A stretch of DNA of 64,000 nucleotides from Pigmentiphaga sp. (GCA_023228945.1 JALOAI010000012.1:1-64000), one strand, 5' to 3'; counted from the first letter of the stretch, positions 42,742 to 51,852 are shown. The notes: a model not told the origin generated them from the sequence alone. Translations and numbers: made by a program.

Positions 42742-43590
42742 TCAGAGATGTTTATGAACAAAATCGATTACCTGCTGGTTGAAGCGGGACGGCGTCTCGA
42801 GCTTGAGAATATGGCCGCAGCCCTCCAGCATGGCGGACTCCGCTTGCGGCATCGCGGCGCGTAGCGCCCAGGCGTGTTCGGCCGCGGGCGCGACTTGATC
42901 GTGAGAGCCCGCCAGGATCAAGGTCGGCGCCGCCGAAGTCCCGGCCAGCGCGATGCCATCGGTGGCGAACAGCATGCGGGTGGCCTGGGCCAAGCCATCC
43001 ACGCGGACCGCCTCCGACAACTGGCCAAAGCGCTTGATCACCAGCGCGTCGGGCGCCGGGCCCAGGAACTGCGCCGCGCGTACGGCGGGTGCCAACGTTC
43101 GGGCTTCGGGAGCTAGCCGCGCCGCGATGCGCCGGGACTTCTCGGCCGGCTCCAGGGTGCCGTATCCCCGGGTGGGCGCGGCCAGCACCACGGAGCGCAC
43201 GGCGCCCGGGTAGCCCGCCGCATAGGCGTTGGCAATCAGTGTGCCCCAAGAGCACCCGAGTACATGCACGGGCGATGAGTCCAGGGTTTGCATCCAGCGA
43301 TGCAGTTGCGAGGCGTAGTCTTCCACGGCGGGCTCGGGCCCGGCCAAGGGCGTGCTGGCGCCATATCCCGGGGCGTTCCAGGCAAAAACCCGGAACCGGT
43401 TCGCCAGACCGGCGAATTGCGCGCGGAAGCCACCGGCATTCGAGCCGATGCCGTGCAGCAGGATGATCGTCGGCCCGTCCTGGCCCGCGCAGCGATACTC
43501 GATTTCGCCGCCATCGGGCAATGCCGCCCGGCGCAAGGGCGGCAACGGGCTTTCCAGCAGGGCTCGGTCAGCGGATGACAGAGTGGCCAT
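42742..43590 (-). CDS. Alpha/beta hydrolase
   Basis: A 282-residue serine hydrolase. Oxyanion motif LLHGIGSNAGGF, nucleophile elbow GCSWG, Asp in AGSHDQ and His in LEGCGHIL complete the triad. The fold resembles C-C bond (MCP) hydrolases and esterases of aromatic pathways. It follows the luciferase-like monooxygenase with a 4-bp gap, so it likely hydrolyses the oxygenated or lactone product. Confidence 0.87.
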   Translation of the reverse strand: MATLSSADRALLESPLPPLRRAALPDGGEIEYRCAGQDGPTIILLHGIGSNAGGFRAQFAGLANRFRVFAWNAPGYGASTPLAGPEPAVEDYASQLHRWMQTLDSSPVHVLGCSWGTLIANAYAAGYPGAVRSVVLAAPTRGYGTLEPAEKSRRIAARLAPEARTLAPAVRAAQFLGPAPDALVIKRFGQLSEAVRVDGLAQATRMLFATDGIALAGTSAAPTLILAGSHDQVAPAAEHAWALRAAMPQAESAMLEGCGHILKLETPSRFNQQVIDFVHKHL

Positions 43591-43594
43591 ACGC

Positions 43595-44623
43595 TCAAAG
43601 CTCCACGGCCGCCGGCTGGCTCAGGCCGGGCAACACTTGTGCGCTCAGCAATCGCACCGACCGCAGGGACTCCTCCAGCGTCAGGTCGCCAAAGGCCAGA
43701 CGGCAAACGAAATAATTGATTCCCGCCGCCTCGGCCTGGGCGGCAATCCAATCGCGGACCTGCCCGGGCGTGCCAGCGATGCCCAGGCCCAGGCGCTGGG
43801 CTTCGTCGAAATTGTCCGGAAATGCCAGCGTCTGCGGCTTGGTACCATGCACTACCCACAAATGCATCAGGTGTTCGTACCAGCGGCGATAAGCCCGGCG
43901 CGCTGACGCCAGGGCGTCGTCCTCGGTGTCGGCCACCACGATGTGGCGGCTCATCCCCAGGTGGGGTGTTTCGCCTTCCTCATGCCCCAGCGCGGCCCAA
44001 TGGGCTCGATACCGATCGGTGATCAAGCGCACTCGATCAGCCACGCCGTTGCAGACGATATTGACGCCATTCGCGGCGGCCCATTCGGCGGCTTCGGGCG
44101 TACCGGCGCCATACCAGACGGGTGGCGTGGGCTGCTGCAAGCACTGCATGACCACGGGCACATTCCGCAGGTCAAAGTGCTGCCCTTGGAAATGTACCGT
44201 GGATTGCCGCAGCCCCTGCATGATGATCTGGAAGGACTCTTGGTAAATGCCTTGGGATTGAGCCGGATCCACGCCGTAGTACGCCAGTTCGTACGGCGAC
44301 ACGCCGCGGCCAAAGCCCATCTCGAGCCGGCCGCCGCTCATCTGGTCCAGCATGCAGATTTCTTCCAGCACCCGCAACGGGTGATGCATGCCCAAGGTAT
44401 AGACCAGCGGACCAAAGCGCAGCCGCCGGGTGCGCTGCGCCACCGCCGCCAAGTACACACTGGGCGAAGGAGAGATGCCCAGCGGTGTGGAATGATGCTC
44501 CGCCACGTGATACGCGTAAAACCCCGCGCGATCATAGGCTTCCGTCAGCGTCAGCCGCTCTTTATACTGCTGGGCAAGCGGGACCACACTGCGATCCATG
44601 TGGTCGAATACGGCAAACTTCAT
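43595..44623 (-). CDS. Luciferase-like flavin-dependent monooxygenase
   Basis: A 342-residue bacterial-luciferase-fold oxygenase. Landmarks: FYAYHVAEHHSTPLG near residue 35, RLEMGFGRGVSPYEL, and PVWYGAGTPEAAEW. ATG 44623 has GGAG upstream. Enzymes of this group use FMNH2 made by a separate reductase; a flavin reductase gene is two genes upstream in the same unit, making a likely two-component system. Neighbours (VOC, hydrolase, Bug) point to degradation of an imported small molecule. Confidence 0.87.
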   Translation of the reverse strand: MKFAVFDHMDRSVVPLAQQYKERLTLTEAYDRAGFYAYHVAEHHSTPLGISPSPSVYLAAVAQRTRRLRFGPLVYTLGMHHPLRVLEEICMLDQMSGGRLEMGFGRGVSPYELAYYGVDPAQSQGIYQESFQIIMQGLRQSTVHFQGQHFDLRNVPVVMQCLQQPTPPVWYGAGTPEAAEWAAANGVNIVCNGVADRVRLITDRYRAHWAALGHEEGETPHLGMSRHIVVADTEDDALASARRAYRRWYEHLMHLWVVHGTKPQTLAFPDNFDEAQRLGLGIAGTPGQVRDWIAAQAEAAGINYFVCRLAFGDLTLEESLRSVRLLSAQVLPGLSQPAAVEL

Positions 44624-44676
44624 GGTGTCTCCTGGGTACAAAGAGTCGCGTGCCGGCCCCGCCGGCACGGCGGGGT

Positions 44677-45024
44677 TCAACGCGAGTACAGCTGGAACAG
44701 GTTGCCCGCCGGATCGGCGGCGGTGAGGGTGCGGCCGTGACTGCCCATATCGCGCTCTTGCACGACGACCCCGCCCTGGTTGGCAATACGGGTTCGCAGC
44801 TCATCCATCGCGTCGCAGGCAAACACCAGCATCGCCCCCCGGGCCCCCGGAGGAGCCTCGGCCGGCGACGCCAGCGCAAAGCGCGCCGGACCGGCCTGGA
44901 ATTCCGCCCATCGCGTGCCGTCCGCAAAACGCGGCACCAGCCCAAGAGCTTCGCGATAGAAGGCACTTAAATGGGTGATGTCGTCCGTGACGTGATAGCC
45001 CAGATGGATAGAAGTGACGCTCAT
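44677..45024 (-). CDS. VOC-superfamily protein
   Basis: A 115-residue single VOC module (glyoxalase/bleomycin-resistance type). Motifs: IHLGYHVTDDITHLSAFY at the start and TAADPAGNLFQLYS at the end. Metal ligands fit the first His, the His of MGSHGRTL and a C-terminal residue, but Gln replaces the usual final Glu (FQLYS). It may be an isomerase, glyoxalase or binding protein rather than a dioxygenase. It lies between flavin reductase and monooxygenase genes. Confidence 0.78.
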   Translation of the reverse strand: MSVTSIHLGYHVTDDITHLSAFYREALGLVPRFADGTRWAEFQAGPARFALASPAEAPPGARGAMLVFACDAMDELRTRIANQGGVVVQERDMGSHGRTLTAADPAGNLFQLYSR

Positions 45025-45068
45025 GTCGAGTCTCTCAATGAATGACGAAGCTGGCGCTCGGCCGGGAA

Positions 45069-45554
45069 TCAGGCGGCACGGAAAGCGCCGCTTTTGTAAA
45101 GCAGGGATAGATCGTCGCGTTGCGCGATGTCGATGATGTCGCCGATGTAGATGGTGTGCGTACCGCAATCGACGCTTTGCACCAGTTGGCATTCGAAGGC
45201 CACCAGCGCCTCGCGCAACAAAGGCGCGCCCGAACGGCCTTCGATCCAATCGCCGCAACTGAAGCGCCCCTCCGGCTGAGAGGCGGGCGCCGCAAACACC
45301 TGGGCGACCGGAGCCTGGTCGTGGCACAGATAGTTCACGCCGAAGTAGCCCGCGAGACCGATGGGATCGTGGGCCCGCACTTGCTTGTTGACACAGGCCA
45401 ACATTCGGGGAGGGTCGGCGCTGACGCTGCACACCGCGGTGGCGGTGAGCCCGCGCCGCTCACCTTGATAAAGGGCACTGATCACCGCGACCGCGGCCGG
45501 GATGCGGCGCATCGCCTCTTTGAACTCCGCTGTTTTTTCGAGCGCTTCCATCAT
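45069..45554 (-). CDS. Flavin reductase (two-component monooxygenase partner)
   Basis: A 161-residue HpaC/ActVB-like flavin reductase domain that supplies FMNH2 or FADH2. Motifs: GLTATAVCSVSADPPRMLACV, FGVNYLCHDQAPVAQVFA, FECQLVQSVDCGTHTIYIG. First gene of the minus-strand unit; the luciferase-like oxygenase is two genes on. Two adjacent ATGs (45554, 45551) are used, with an in-frame TTG 12 bp upstream as alternative; no clear ribosome site. The operator palindrome at 45560-45578 lies right at the start, so repression could also block translation initiation. Confidence 0.85.
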   Translation of the reverse strand: MMEALEKTAEFKEAMRRIPAAVAVISALYQGERRGLTATAVCSVSADPPRMLACVNKQVRAHDPIGLAGYFGVNYLCHDQAPVAQVFAAPASQPEGRFSCGDWIEGRSGAPLLREALVAFECQLVQSVDCGTHTIYIGDIIDIAQRDDLSLLYKSGAFRAA

Positions 45555-45559
45555 CTTTA

Positions 45560-45578
45560 AATTCAATTATGTTGAATT
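45560..45578. promoter_or_regulatory. Probable IclR operator at the flavin reductase start
   Basis: Palindrome AATTCAATTATGTTGAATT with perfect 7-bp arms, AT-rich, in the 267-bp region between the divergent IclR gene and the catabolic unit. It is only six bases upstream of the flavin reductase start codon. Confidence 0.6.
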
Positions 45579-45821
45579 TTTTGATAGTATTTAAAATATC
45601 TTAGGGACGCTCGTGAAGAAAGTCAAGAAAAAAGCGGCTTTCATGTGGCCACGGGCCCAAGCGCAAACCTTGTCGTTCACTGCGGCCTAAGCGAGGCCAC
45701 ATCTGCCGGAGCCGAAGACTCCCCCCACCCAGCATCAAGCGCAGGCTCCACCGCCAGGCGTCGGGATCCCTGGGTAAAATGCCCCGACCACTCGCTCTAC
45801 ATCATGGTGTGTCTCCGATTC

Positions 45822-46631
45822 ATGACCTCTCGCAACGCAGACAAGCCGGCCATTAGCTCCGGCCCACGCGGCATTCAGTCCATCGAGGTGGGATACCGCA
45901 TCCTTGTCGCGATCCAGATGGGGCCAGGCGCGGTTGCCCTGAAGAACGTGGCCGCCAGGGCCGGCGTCACCCCAAGCGCCGCCCACAACTACCTGACGAG
46001 CTTCCTGCGCACCGGCATGGTCATCAGCGACGGGCGCGGCCTGTACCGGCTAGGGCCGAGCCTGGCCGCCCTGGGCATGACGGCGGCTCGTGACGTGGAT
46101 CATTTCGAGCTGGTGCGCGTGGCCGCCATCGAACTGAGCGAAGAAACCGCCTTGGGCGTGGCAGTCGTCATCTGGAGCAATGGGCCGGTCATCCTGATCA
46201 ACCAGTCGATGGTGCGAGGCCGGGTATTCGAGCTGCGCAACGGGCCGGTTTCGTTTCTCCACACCGCGGCTGGCCATGTCTTCGCCGCCTACCTGCCGGA
46301 GGCGGCCGTTCTGCCGGTGCTCAGGCAGGAGCTGGAAGCCGACGGGATCGCCCCGACGGACGACGAAGCCCGCGCCCGGCTCGAAGCCATCCGCGAGCCG
46401 GTGCACCGATTGGGCTATTCGGTGGTGGAGCTTCGCGCCATTCCAGGCTATCTGGCCGCCAGCGTGCCAATCTGGAACGTCAATAGCGACGTGGCCTACG
46501 GCCTGACCATCACTTCGCCCATGGCGCTGATGGACACCAGCGCAAAAAGCCCGCAAATCCAGGCCTTGCGCAAAAAGGGTGCGGAGTTGTCAAGGCTGCT
46601 GGGCGCCCCGGCCCGCCTCTGGGGCGCCTGA
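45822..46631 (+). CDS. IclR-family transcriptional regulator
   Basis: A 269-residue IclR protein. N-terminal winged HTH (GIQSIEVGYRILVAIQ, LKNVAARAGVTPSAAHNYL) and the C-terminal GAF-like effector domain (SFLHTAAGHVFAAYLPE). ATG 45822 is used; an upstream in-frame ATG is less likely. It is divergent from the flavin reductase unit and the natural candidate for its control. Confidence 0.9.
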   Translation: MTSRNADKPAISSGPRGIQSIEVGYRILVAIQMGPGAVALKNVAARAGVTPSAAHNYLTSFLRTGMVISDGRGLYRLGPSLAALGMTAARDVDHFELVRVAAIELSEETALGVAVVIWSNGPVILINQSMVRGRVFELRNGPVSFLHTAAGHVFAAYLPEAAVLPVLRQELEADGIAPTDDEARARLEAIREPVHRLGYSVVELRAIPGYLAASVPIWNVNSDVAYGLTITSPMALMDTSAKSPQIQALRKKGAELSRLLGAPARLWGA

Positions 46632-46632
46632 A

Positions 46633-46670
46633 CGGCCAACACGAAGCACGAAGCCGCGCCGTGCTGGCCG
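46633..46670. terminator. Hairpin between convergent IclR and ClC genes
   Basis: Arms CGGCCAACACG (46633-46643) and CGTGCTGGCCG (46660-46670) pair with one mismatch, directly after the IclR stop codon. No T-run. Likely a bidirectional 3'-end structure. Confidence 0.5.
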
Positions 46671-46698
46671 GCCTTACTGCGGGAGACGAGACCCGCGC

Positions 46699-48072
46699 TC
46701 AGGTACGTGGCCAACTCCGGGGGATCTCGGGCTCCTGCGAAGCCTCCGAGCTGGCAGGTGGTGTTGCCCCGGCCAGCCGCAGCGTGCGCTCGAGCAACAC
46801 CTCGTAGATCGGCCGACCGCCCAGCGCTTGCGCCACCAGGTTGGCGGTAACGGCCGTGAGCAGCACGGGCACCGCCAGGTCGTAGGTTCCCGTGAGCTCC
46901 GCCACCAGCACGATGCCCACCAGCGGCGCCCGGATGGTGCTGGAGAACAGCCCCGCCATGCCGGCCACCGCAAAGGCGACCACGGCGCCGGGTGGCAAGG
47001 GCATCAACAGTTCGAGCAAGCCGGCGAGCAGGACGCTGGTTGCGGTGGCCAGCGCCAGAATCGGCGCGAAGATCCCCGCTGGCGCACCGGTGGAATAGCT
47101 GGCCGCGGTACCGAAGAAGCGGATCAGCACCACCAGGCCCAGCAGGCCGATGGGCAAGGGGTTATCCGTGATGGCCACCGCCAGCGACTCGCCGCCGCCG
47201 GTGGCCTCGGGAAAGATGACCAGCATGGGACCGATCACCAAGCCCAGCAGCGCCGGTATCAGATAAGGCGAGAACCGCAGTCCGACCCGGCGCGATATCT
47301 CGAGGCCGGCCATGATCGTGCGGTTGAACAACACGCCCAGCACTCCCAGGATGGCGCCCAGCACCAGGAACACCGGGAGGAAAGTCAAGGGCATGGCCGT
47401 TGCGTCGAGCGCCATGAAGGGCGTCGTGCCCGAGATCGCCGCCGTGGCGATGGCGCTGCAGCCGCAGGCGATGATCACGGCGCTATAAGTGCGCATGGTG
47501 TACGGAAAGACGTTGCGCGCTTCTTCCAGTACGAAGATGACGGATGCCACCGGCGCGCTGAAGGCGGCGGTGAGGCCGGCTGCGCCACCGGCCCCCCACA
47601 AGGCGCGTGCTTCCTGCACGCTCAGGGCAAAGCGCGAGCCGATACCCTTGGCGATCGACGCGCCCATGTGAATGGTGGGACCTTCGCGCCCGCCAATGAG
47701 GCCGGAACCCAGGGCCATGATGCCGCCGATGAACTTCACCGGCAGGACGCGCTGCCAGCGGACCTCGCGCAAACCGGCCATGGCGCCTTCGATTTCCTGT
47801 ACGCCCGAGCCGCTGGCCTCGGGCGCGAAACGGCGTACCAGCGCCACCGCGCCGCAGAACAGGATGGCGGAGAACAGGGCCATGACGACGTAAAGCCACG
47901 GACCTTCGAGACCCAGCATATCCGGCAACTGGTGCGATCTTTGCAGAAAATGTTCCACCGATTGGTGGAAGATCGACCCCACCACACCGGTGAGGGCGCC
48001 GACCAGAGCGGCTATGAGGTAGTAGGCCGAACCTTGGCCCGGGCGGGAAACCTTGTCGTTCTGTGCGGACAT
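46699..48072 (-). CDS. ClC-family chloride channel/H+-Cl- antiporter
   Basis: A 457-residue ClC membrane protein with a helical layout typical of bacterial ClcA. The three Cl--filter motifs are present: GSGVQE (variant of GSGIP), GREGPT with the gating glutamate, and GIFAPIL. FVLEEARN supplies the inner proton glutamate of exchangers, so antiport is more likely than a channel. ATG 48072 (MSAQNDK). No CBS domains. Single-gene unit. Confidence 0.88.
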   Translation of the reverse strand: MSAQNDKVSRPGQGSAYYLIAALVGALTGVVGSIFHQSVEHFLQRSHQLPDMLGLEGPWLYVVMALFSAILFCGAVALVRRFAPEASGSGVQEIEGAMAGLREVRWQRVLPVKFIGGIMALGSGLIGGREGPTIHMGASIAKGIGSRFALSVQEARALWGAGGAAGLTAAFSAPVASVIFVLEEARNVFPYTMRTYSAVIIACGCSAIATAAISGTTPFMALDATAMPLTFLPVFLVLGAILGVLGVLFNRTIMAGLEISRRVGLRFSPYLIPALLGLVIGPMLVIFPEATGGGESLAVAITDNPLPIGLLGLVVLIRFFGTAASYSTGAPAGIFAPILALATATSVLLAGLLELLMPLPPGAVVAFAVAGMAGLFSSTIRAPLVGIVLVAELTGTYDLAVPVLLTAVTANLVAQALGGRPIYEVLLERTLRLAGATPPASSEASQEPEIPRSWPRT

Positions 48073-48169
48073 ACGATGCCGGCCCCCGGCTCCGGGCAGT
48101 GCCGGCTCCCAGGCCAAAGACAAAAGAAACCATCGAACACCGACCGCGCAATGGGAGTTGCGCGGCCAC

Positions 48170-48197
48170 GAGAAACTCCGGCCTTGCGGCCGGACCC
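48170..48197. terminator. Hairpin resembling the dispersed-repeat head
   Basis: GAAACTCCGGCCTTGCGGCC then GGA forms a stem TCCGGCC/GGCCGGA with loop TTGC and matches the first hairpin of the dispersed repeat. It lies in the 138-bp gap between the EF-hand gene stop and the ClC start. Very short, so it could be chance or a remnant. Confidence 0.45.
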
Positions 48198-48210
48198 GGA
48201 AAAGACGGGA

Positions 48211-48573
48211 TCAGGGGTACTGCAGATGCCCGTCGCTATCGTCATCGGCGCGACGGAAGTCGCGCATGACCTGGTCGAGAAACTCGGTGCGGCTGAGTTC
48301 GCCGTTTTTATCGGAGTCTACGATGGCGAACTGCTCGGCCGTGAGCACGGAGGCGGTTTCCGAAGGACTCAGGCGGCCATTGCCGTCGGCATCGAGCTTC
48401 GTGAACGCGCCGTCCATGAATTGCCGGTATTCGACTTCGCTGATTCTGCCGTTTTTGTCTACATCGAGTTGCTCGAAGTGTTCCTGGCTCAGATCGAGCG
48501 GCGCGCTCTGCGCCAGGGCGGCCATCGGTGCTGCCAGACCCAGGGCAAAAGCCAGCGCTAGGGATTTCTTCAT
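48211..48573 (-). CDS. Secreted EF-hand protein
   Basis: A 120-residue exported calcium-binding protein. Signal peptide MKKSLALAFALGLAAPMAAL ending AQS. Four EF-hand loops follow: DVDKNGRISEVEY, DADGNGRLSPSET, DSDKNGELSRTEF and a truncated DDDSDGHLQYP. The last loop ends with the protein, so the fourth hand lacks its exit helix. ATG 48573 with GGAGAAG upstream is preferred to an ATG 15 bp earlier. It is followed on the same strand by nothing until ClC. Confidence 0.85.
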   Translation of the reverse strand: MKKSLALAFALGLAAPMAALAQSAPLDLSQEHFEQLDVDKNGRISEVEYRQFMDGAFTKLDADGNGRLSPSETASVLTAEQFAIVDSDKNGELSRTEFLDQVMRDFRRADDDSDGHLQYP

Positions 48574-48591
48574 GACACGCTTCTCCATTCG

Positions 48592-48843
48592 TTAGCGGCA
48601 ACCCATGGTGTTGCCAAGATAACCACCGGCTCCGATACCCACGGCCGTGGCCGCCGTGCGTCCGCGACCGCCGCCGATCGTGCTGCCAAGCAGCCCGCCA
48701 ATGACCGCGCCGCCAACAGTGCCGGCAATGCAATTGAACTCCGCTTGGCTGGAGTGGCCCTGACCACGCGAACCGGAGGGCGCCTGGCACGCGGCAAGCG
48801 CTCCCAGGCTGATCAAGGCAAGAACAACGGTGATTTTCTTCAT
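48592..48843 (-). CDS. Small glycine-zipper lipoprotein
   Basis: An 83-residue outer-membrane-type lipoprotein. Lipobox ALAAC at residues 15-19. Two glycine-zipper stretches, GGAVIGGLLGSTIGGG and VGIGAGGYLGN, form a hairpin of membrane helices. Small proteins of this type often stabilise or stress-tune the outer membrane; the specific role is unknown. It is 18 bp upstream of the EF-hand gene on the same strand, so co-transcription is likely. Confidence 0.8.
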   Translation of the reverse strand: MKKITVVLALISLGALAACQAPSGSRGQGHSSQAEFNCIAGTVGGAVIGGLLGSTIGGGRGRTAATAVGIGAGGYLGNTMGCR

Positions 48844-49004
48844 GGCTGTTGTTTCCGTTTACGCCAACATGGATGAATGGGTGGCATCGCGGCCAAGGCG
48901 CCCGACCGCCCCCGACATGGGCGCGGCATTGTTCGGCAGCAAGGGGCGTGCCCACCGCGTGCGCCCATCATACTGCGAGATCGACCGCAGGCTGATATTC
49001 GACC

Positions 49005-49050
49005 GTGCAGAACTCCGGCCTTTCGTCCGGAGCTTCTCGGCTCCGTGTTC
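49005..49050. repeat. Dispersed intergenic repeat, head-only fragment
   Basis: GTGCAGAACTCCGGCC, then TTTCGTCCGGAGCTTCTC and GGCTCCG match the head of the full copies (hairpin 1 plus the end of hairpin 2) with an internal deletion. The stop codon of the DUF4139 gene lies at its right edge. Confidence 0.7.
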
Positions 49051-51043
49051 ATTCGCCAGCCGTTCCGCGCGCCAATGCCTCTCGCCGCCCCGCCGTATCG
49101 ACAGTGGCGGCTTCCAGTTCCCGCCGCAGGGCGCCGATCTCGTCTTCTTCCTGGGCCAGCATTGCCAGATAGCGTTGGCCGAGCTCGCTATCGCCGGGCA
49201 CCGCGGCCAGATTGGCCCGGATCCGCTCCTGTCCCGCAGCCGCGCGCTCCAGGCGCTCCCGCAACGCGCGCTCGCGCCGCTCGGCGTCGGCCACGCTCCG
49301 GCGCAGGTCCGCCAGATCCTCCAGGGTTCGCCGGGTGGCATCGTCCATCGCATTGCCGCTCCAGCGCAGCAAGCCGTCGGCGTCGATGTCGAGCAGCCCC
49401 ACCTCCTGGCTTTCGGTTCGCGTGGCCGTTGCCTTGACGGTGGTCGAGCCACCCTCCGGCACCATGACCTTGAGGCGATGGTGGGTGGCGGTATCGCCCT
49501 CCAGCGCCTCGGACGTGAAGTCCCAGCCCGGCTGGCGCGGGTGCTCGATCATGATTGTGCGCGGCGCATCGGCCGCGCCTTTGATGGTGTAGACGGTATC
49601 GCGCTGCAGATGGCGGCGCGCCCGCAATACGCCATCGGCGATGCGCACCTCCGAGACACGCTCCTGCGGCCGCTGCTCGGCGCGCACCTCGACTTTGCGA
49701 TCTTCGGCAAAGTAAACCAGGCGGCTCTCGCCGACCGGCACGGCGGGCAGTTGGGCGTCGCCGATGTGCCGGGCGTGGGCGTCGTATACCGTCAGGATGC
49801 CCGGCGGCAAACTGCCCGGCGTTTCGTTCTTCAGCCAAACCGCGGCCACCGGATGCACACCACCACGATCGGGCTGAAAAACGGAAAGCAGTTCGGCGGC
49901 GAGGCGGGCATCGAGAAACGGCACCGAGACCGTCTGGCCGGCGGCCGCGGTTACCGGCTCCGGTAATGGATAGCGCACGCTGACCTGGCCTTCGCGCGCC
50001 GCCGGCGGCGCCTGCTCGGCCACCGCCGGAGAGGCGAAGGCCTGCGGCGTCGAGGCCGTGCGGGCCAGCGTATCCCGCGCCATCTGCGGCGCCGGCGCAG
50101 GAGGAGCCGCGCCGCCCCGTGCCAGCAGCATGGCCGAGCTATCCACCCGCGGCGGCGAAGCCGCGCCCACGGCCACCGGCAACTCCGGCCGCTCGGTCCA
50201 ATAGCGTTCGGAGAGCTTTTGCGACAGCACCACGGGTGCGCCCGACTCCAACGTTAGCGCCACCTCTTTCCAGTCTTGGCCGGTTGCGTTTTCCAGAACG
50301 GCCCAGCCTTGCAAGCGGGCTTGATCGTTGGTGCCCGCCAAGAGGCGGTAGGCGCTTTTCCAGACCGGCGCGGCCACGACATAAGTGAGATCGACGTCGC
50401 GCGTGCCTTTGCCCTCCAGCGCGATGGTCACGATGCGTTGCGTGCCGGTGTGCCGCTGCCGGTTGGCTAGAAGCGTGGCCAGGATCCGTTCACGCAGGGA
50501 TTCATCCAGGATGTCGAGCAAGGTATCGGCACCGAGCCGCAGCGTTTGCACCTGGCCGGCGTCGGTCATCACCGATAGCAGGGGCGCCGACGCGCGGCCC
50601 TCTTCCGCGGGCGGGGTTTCCACCCCCAGCACGCTACCCTGCACCGTGCGTCCGCCCGACGAGGCCCGCACCGCCGCGCCGGGCAGCGCTGCGGCCAGAT
50701 GCGCGGGCGACGTCAGGGACTCGGGGCCGAAAGGCAGGCGCGAGAAGGATTCTTGCACCGGCGGCTGGCCATCCAGCGCGACATAAGCCACGCCGCCCTC
50801 GGGGTCGCTCACGACCAGGCTTTTGAGGACATCATCCAATTGATCGAGCGGTACCGGGAGTTCGATGACGGCCTCATCCAGCAAGCGAATGCTGCGCTGC
50901 ACCTGGGCCACACCGCCAGACGACAAGACCAGCGCGGTGATGCGGTCGTCGTCGGGTACCGCGGCCAGGGCGGCTCCTTGGCCGATCGCCAGCGCGGACG
51001 CCACACCCGCCAGCGCGGGCAGAGCTTGGAACCATGAACGCAT
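49049..51043 (-). CDS. Secreted DUF4139 protein with C-terminal coiled coil
   Basis: A 664-residue exported protein of unknown function. Signal peptide MRSWFQALPALAGVASALAI with cleavage near GAALA. The central part (about 200-500) is DUF4139-like: TYVVAAPVWKSAYRLL, GWAVLENATGQDWKEVALTL and the later DTVYTIKGAADAPRTIMIEH. It is interrupted by a Pro/Ala-rich linker near residue 310. Residues about 565-640 are a charged coiled coil (RERLERAAAGQERI). ATG 51043 follows GGGAG. Length is normal for the family. Single gene with its 3' end at a repeat fragment. Confidence 0.82.
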   Translation of the reverse strand: MRSWFQALPALAGVASALAIGQGAALAAVPDDDRITALVLSSGGVAQVQRSIRLLDEAVIELPVPLDQLDDVLKSLVVSDPEGGVAYVALDGQPPVQESFSRLPFGPESLTSPAHLAAALPGAAVRASSGGRTVQGSVLGVETPPAEEGRASAPLLSVMTDAGQVQTLRLGADTLLDILDESLRERILATLLANRQRHTGTQRIVTIALEGKGTRDVDLTYVVAAPVWKSAYRLLAGTNDQARLQGWAVLENATGQDWKEVALTLESGAPVVLSQKLSERYWTERPELPVAVGAASPPRVDSSAMLLARGGAAPPAPAPQMARDTLARTASTPQAFASPAVAEQAPPAAREGQVSVRYPLPEPVTAAAGQTVSVPFLDARLAAELLSVFQPDRGGVHPVAAVWLKNETPGSLPPGILTVYDAHARHIGDAQLPAVPVGESRLVYFAEDRKVEVRAEQRPQERVSEVRIADGVLRARRHLQRDTVYTIKGAADAPRTIMIEHPRQPGWDFTSEALEGDTATHHRLKVMVPEGGSTTVKATATRTESQEVGLLDIDADGLLRWSGNAMDDATRRTLEDLADLRRSVADAERRERALRERLERAAAGQERIRANLAAVPGDSELGQRYLAMLAQEEDEIGALRRELEAATVDTAGRREALARGTAGE

Positions 51044-51224
51044 GGAGTTTCTCCCGGATGAACGGCCGATCGTACCAAAGCTCCCTGACCGGAAAGCACT
51101 CATTGCCCCATAAATAGGCGATTTGCCCCGCTATCTCGTATCATTCCGTATCGTGCTGCCAGCGCGCCGGCGTGGGCGGCAAGGTCATCGAACAGGGCCT
51201 CGATCACTCTCCCGGAGCCTAGCC

Positions 51225-51677
51225 ATGCCCCTTTTGCTACGTCCTTCCCTTGTTGCGGCGGCGCTGGCCGCCGGCGCCCTGCCCTGCCTTGCTCCGCAGG
51301 CGCTGGCGCAAAACGCCAGGCTCGATGTCGCCGTGCAGGGCGTTCGCAACGACCAGGGCGCGATCCGCTGCGGCCTTTTTGCCAAGGCCGAGGGCTTTCG
51401 CGAACCGGGGCAGGAACTGCGCGCCGTCGACGCCAAGCCCAGCGGCGGCCAGGCCCGTTGCGGCTTCGACAGCCTGGAGCCCGGCACCTACGCCCTGGCG
51501 GTATTCCACGCCGAACGTGGCGAAGCCCAACTGGAATACGGCATCTTCGGCCAGCCCAAGCAGGGAGTGGGGTTTTCCAACAACCCCTCGATCCGCTTCG
51601 GCGCGCCATCTTTCCAGGACGCCAGCTTCCAGCTTCAAAGCCCGGCCACGGAGCTCAACGTTCAACTCAAGTACTGA
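51225..51677 (+). CDS. Secreted DUF2141 protein
   Basis: A 150-residue exported beta-sandwich protein of the DUF2141 family, function unknown. Signal peptide with cleavage near QALAQ. Family pattern: GAIRCGLFA, GFDSLEPGTYALAVFHAE, and GFSNNPSIRFGAPSF. Four plausible ribosome-site bases (GGAG) precede ATG 51225. Divergent from the DUF4139 gene with a 181-bp promoter region. Confidence 0.85.
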   Translation: MPLLLRPSLVAAALAAGALPCLAPQALAQNARLDVAVQGVRNDQGAIRCGLFAKAEGFREPGQELRAVDAKPSGGQARCGFDSLEPGTYALAVFHAERGEAQLEYGIFGQPKQGVGFSNNPSIRFGAPSFQDASFQLQSPATELNVQLKY

Positions 51678-51852
51678 GGTCGGCTTCGCCCCGCTCCCGC
51701 GACACCCTGCAATCGACCTGCTAAGCTGGCGGTTCGCCTCCCCGTTGGCTGGCGCAACGGCCGCCCTGCCACGTCAACGATTCTGGCGCCCCCTGTCGAG
51801 CTGAGAAAGACCTCTCTTTTTCACACTGTCTTATTATCCCGGGAGATTCTCC

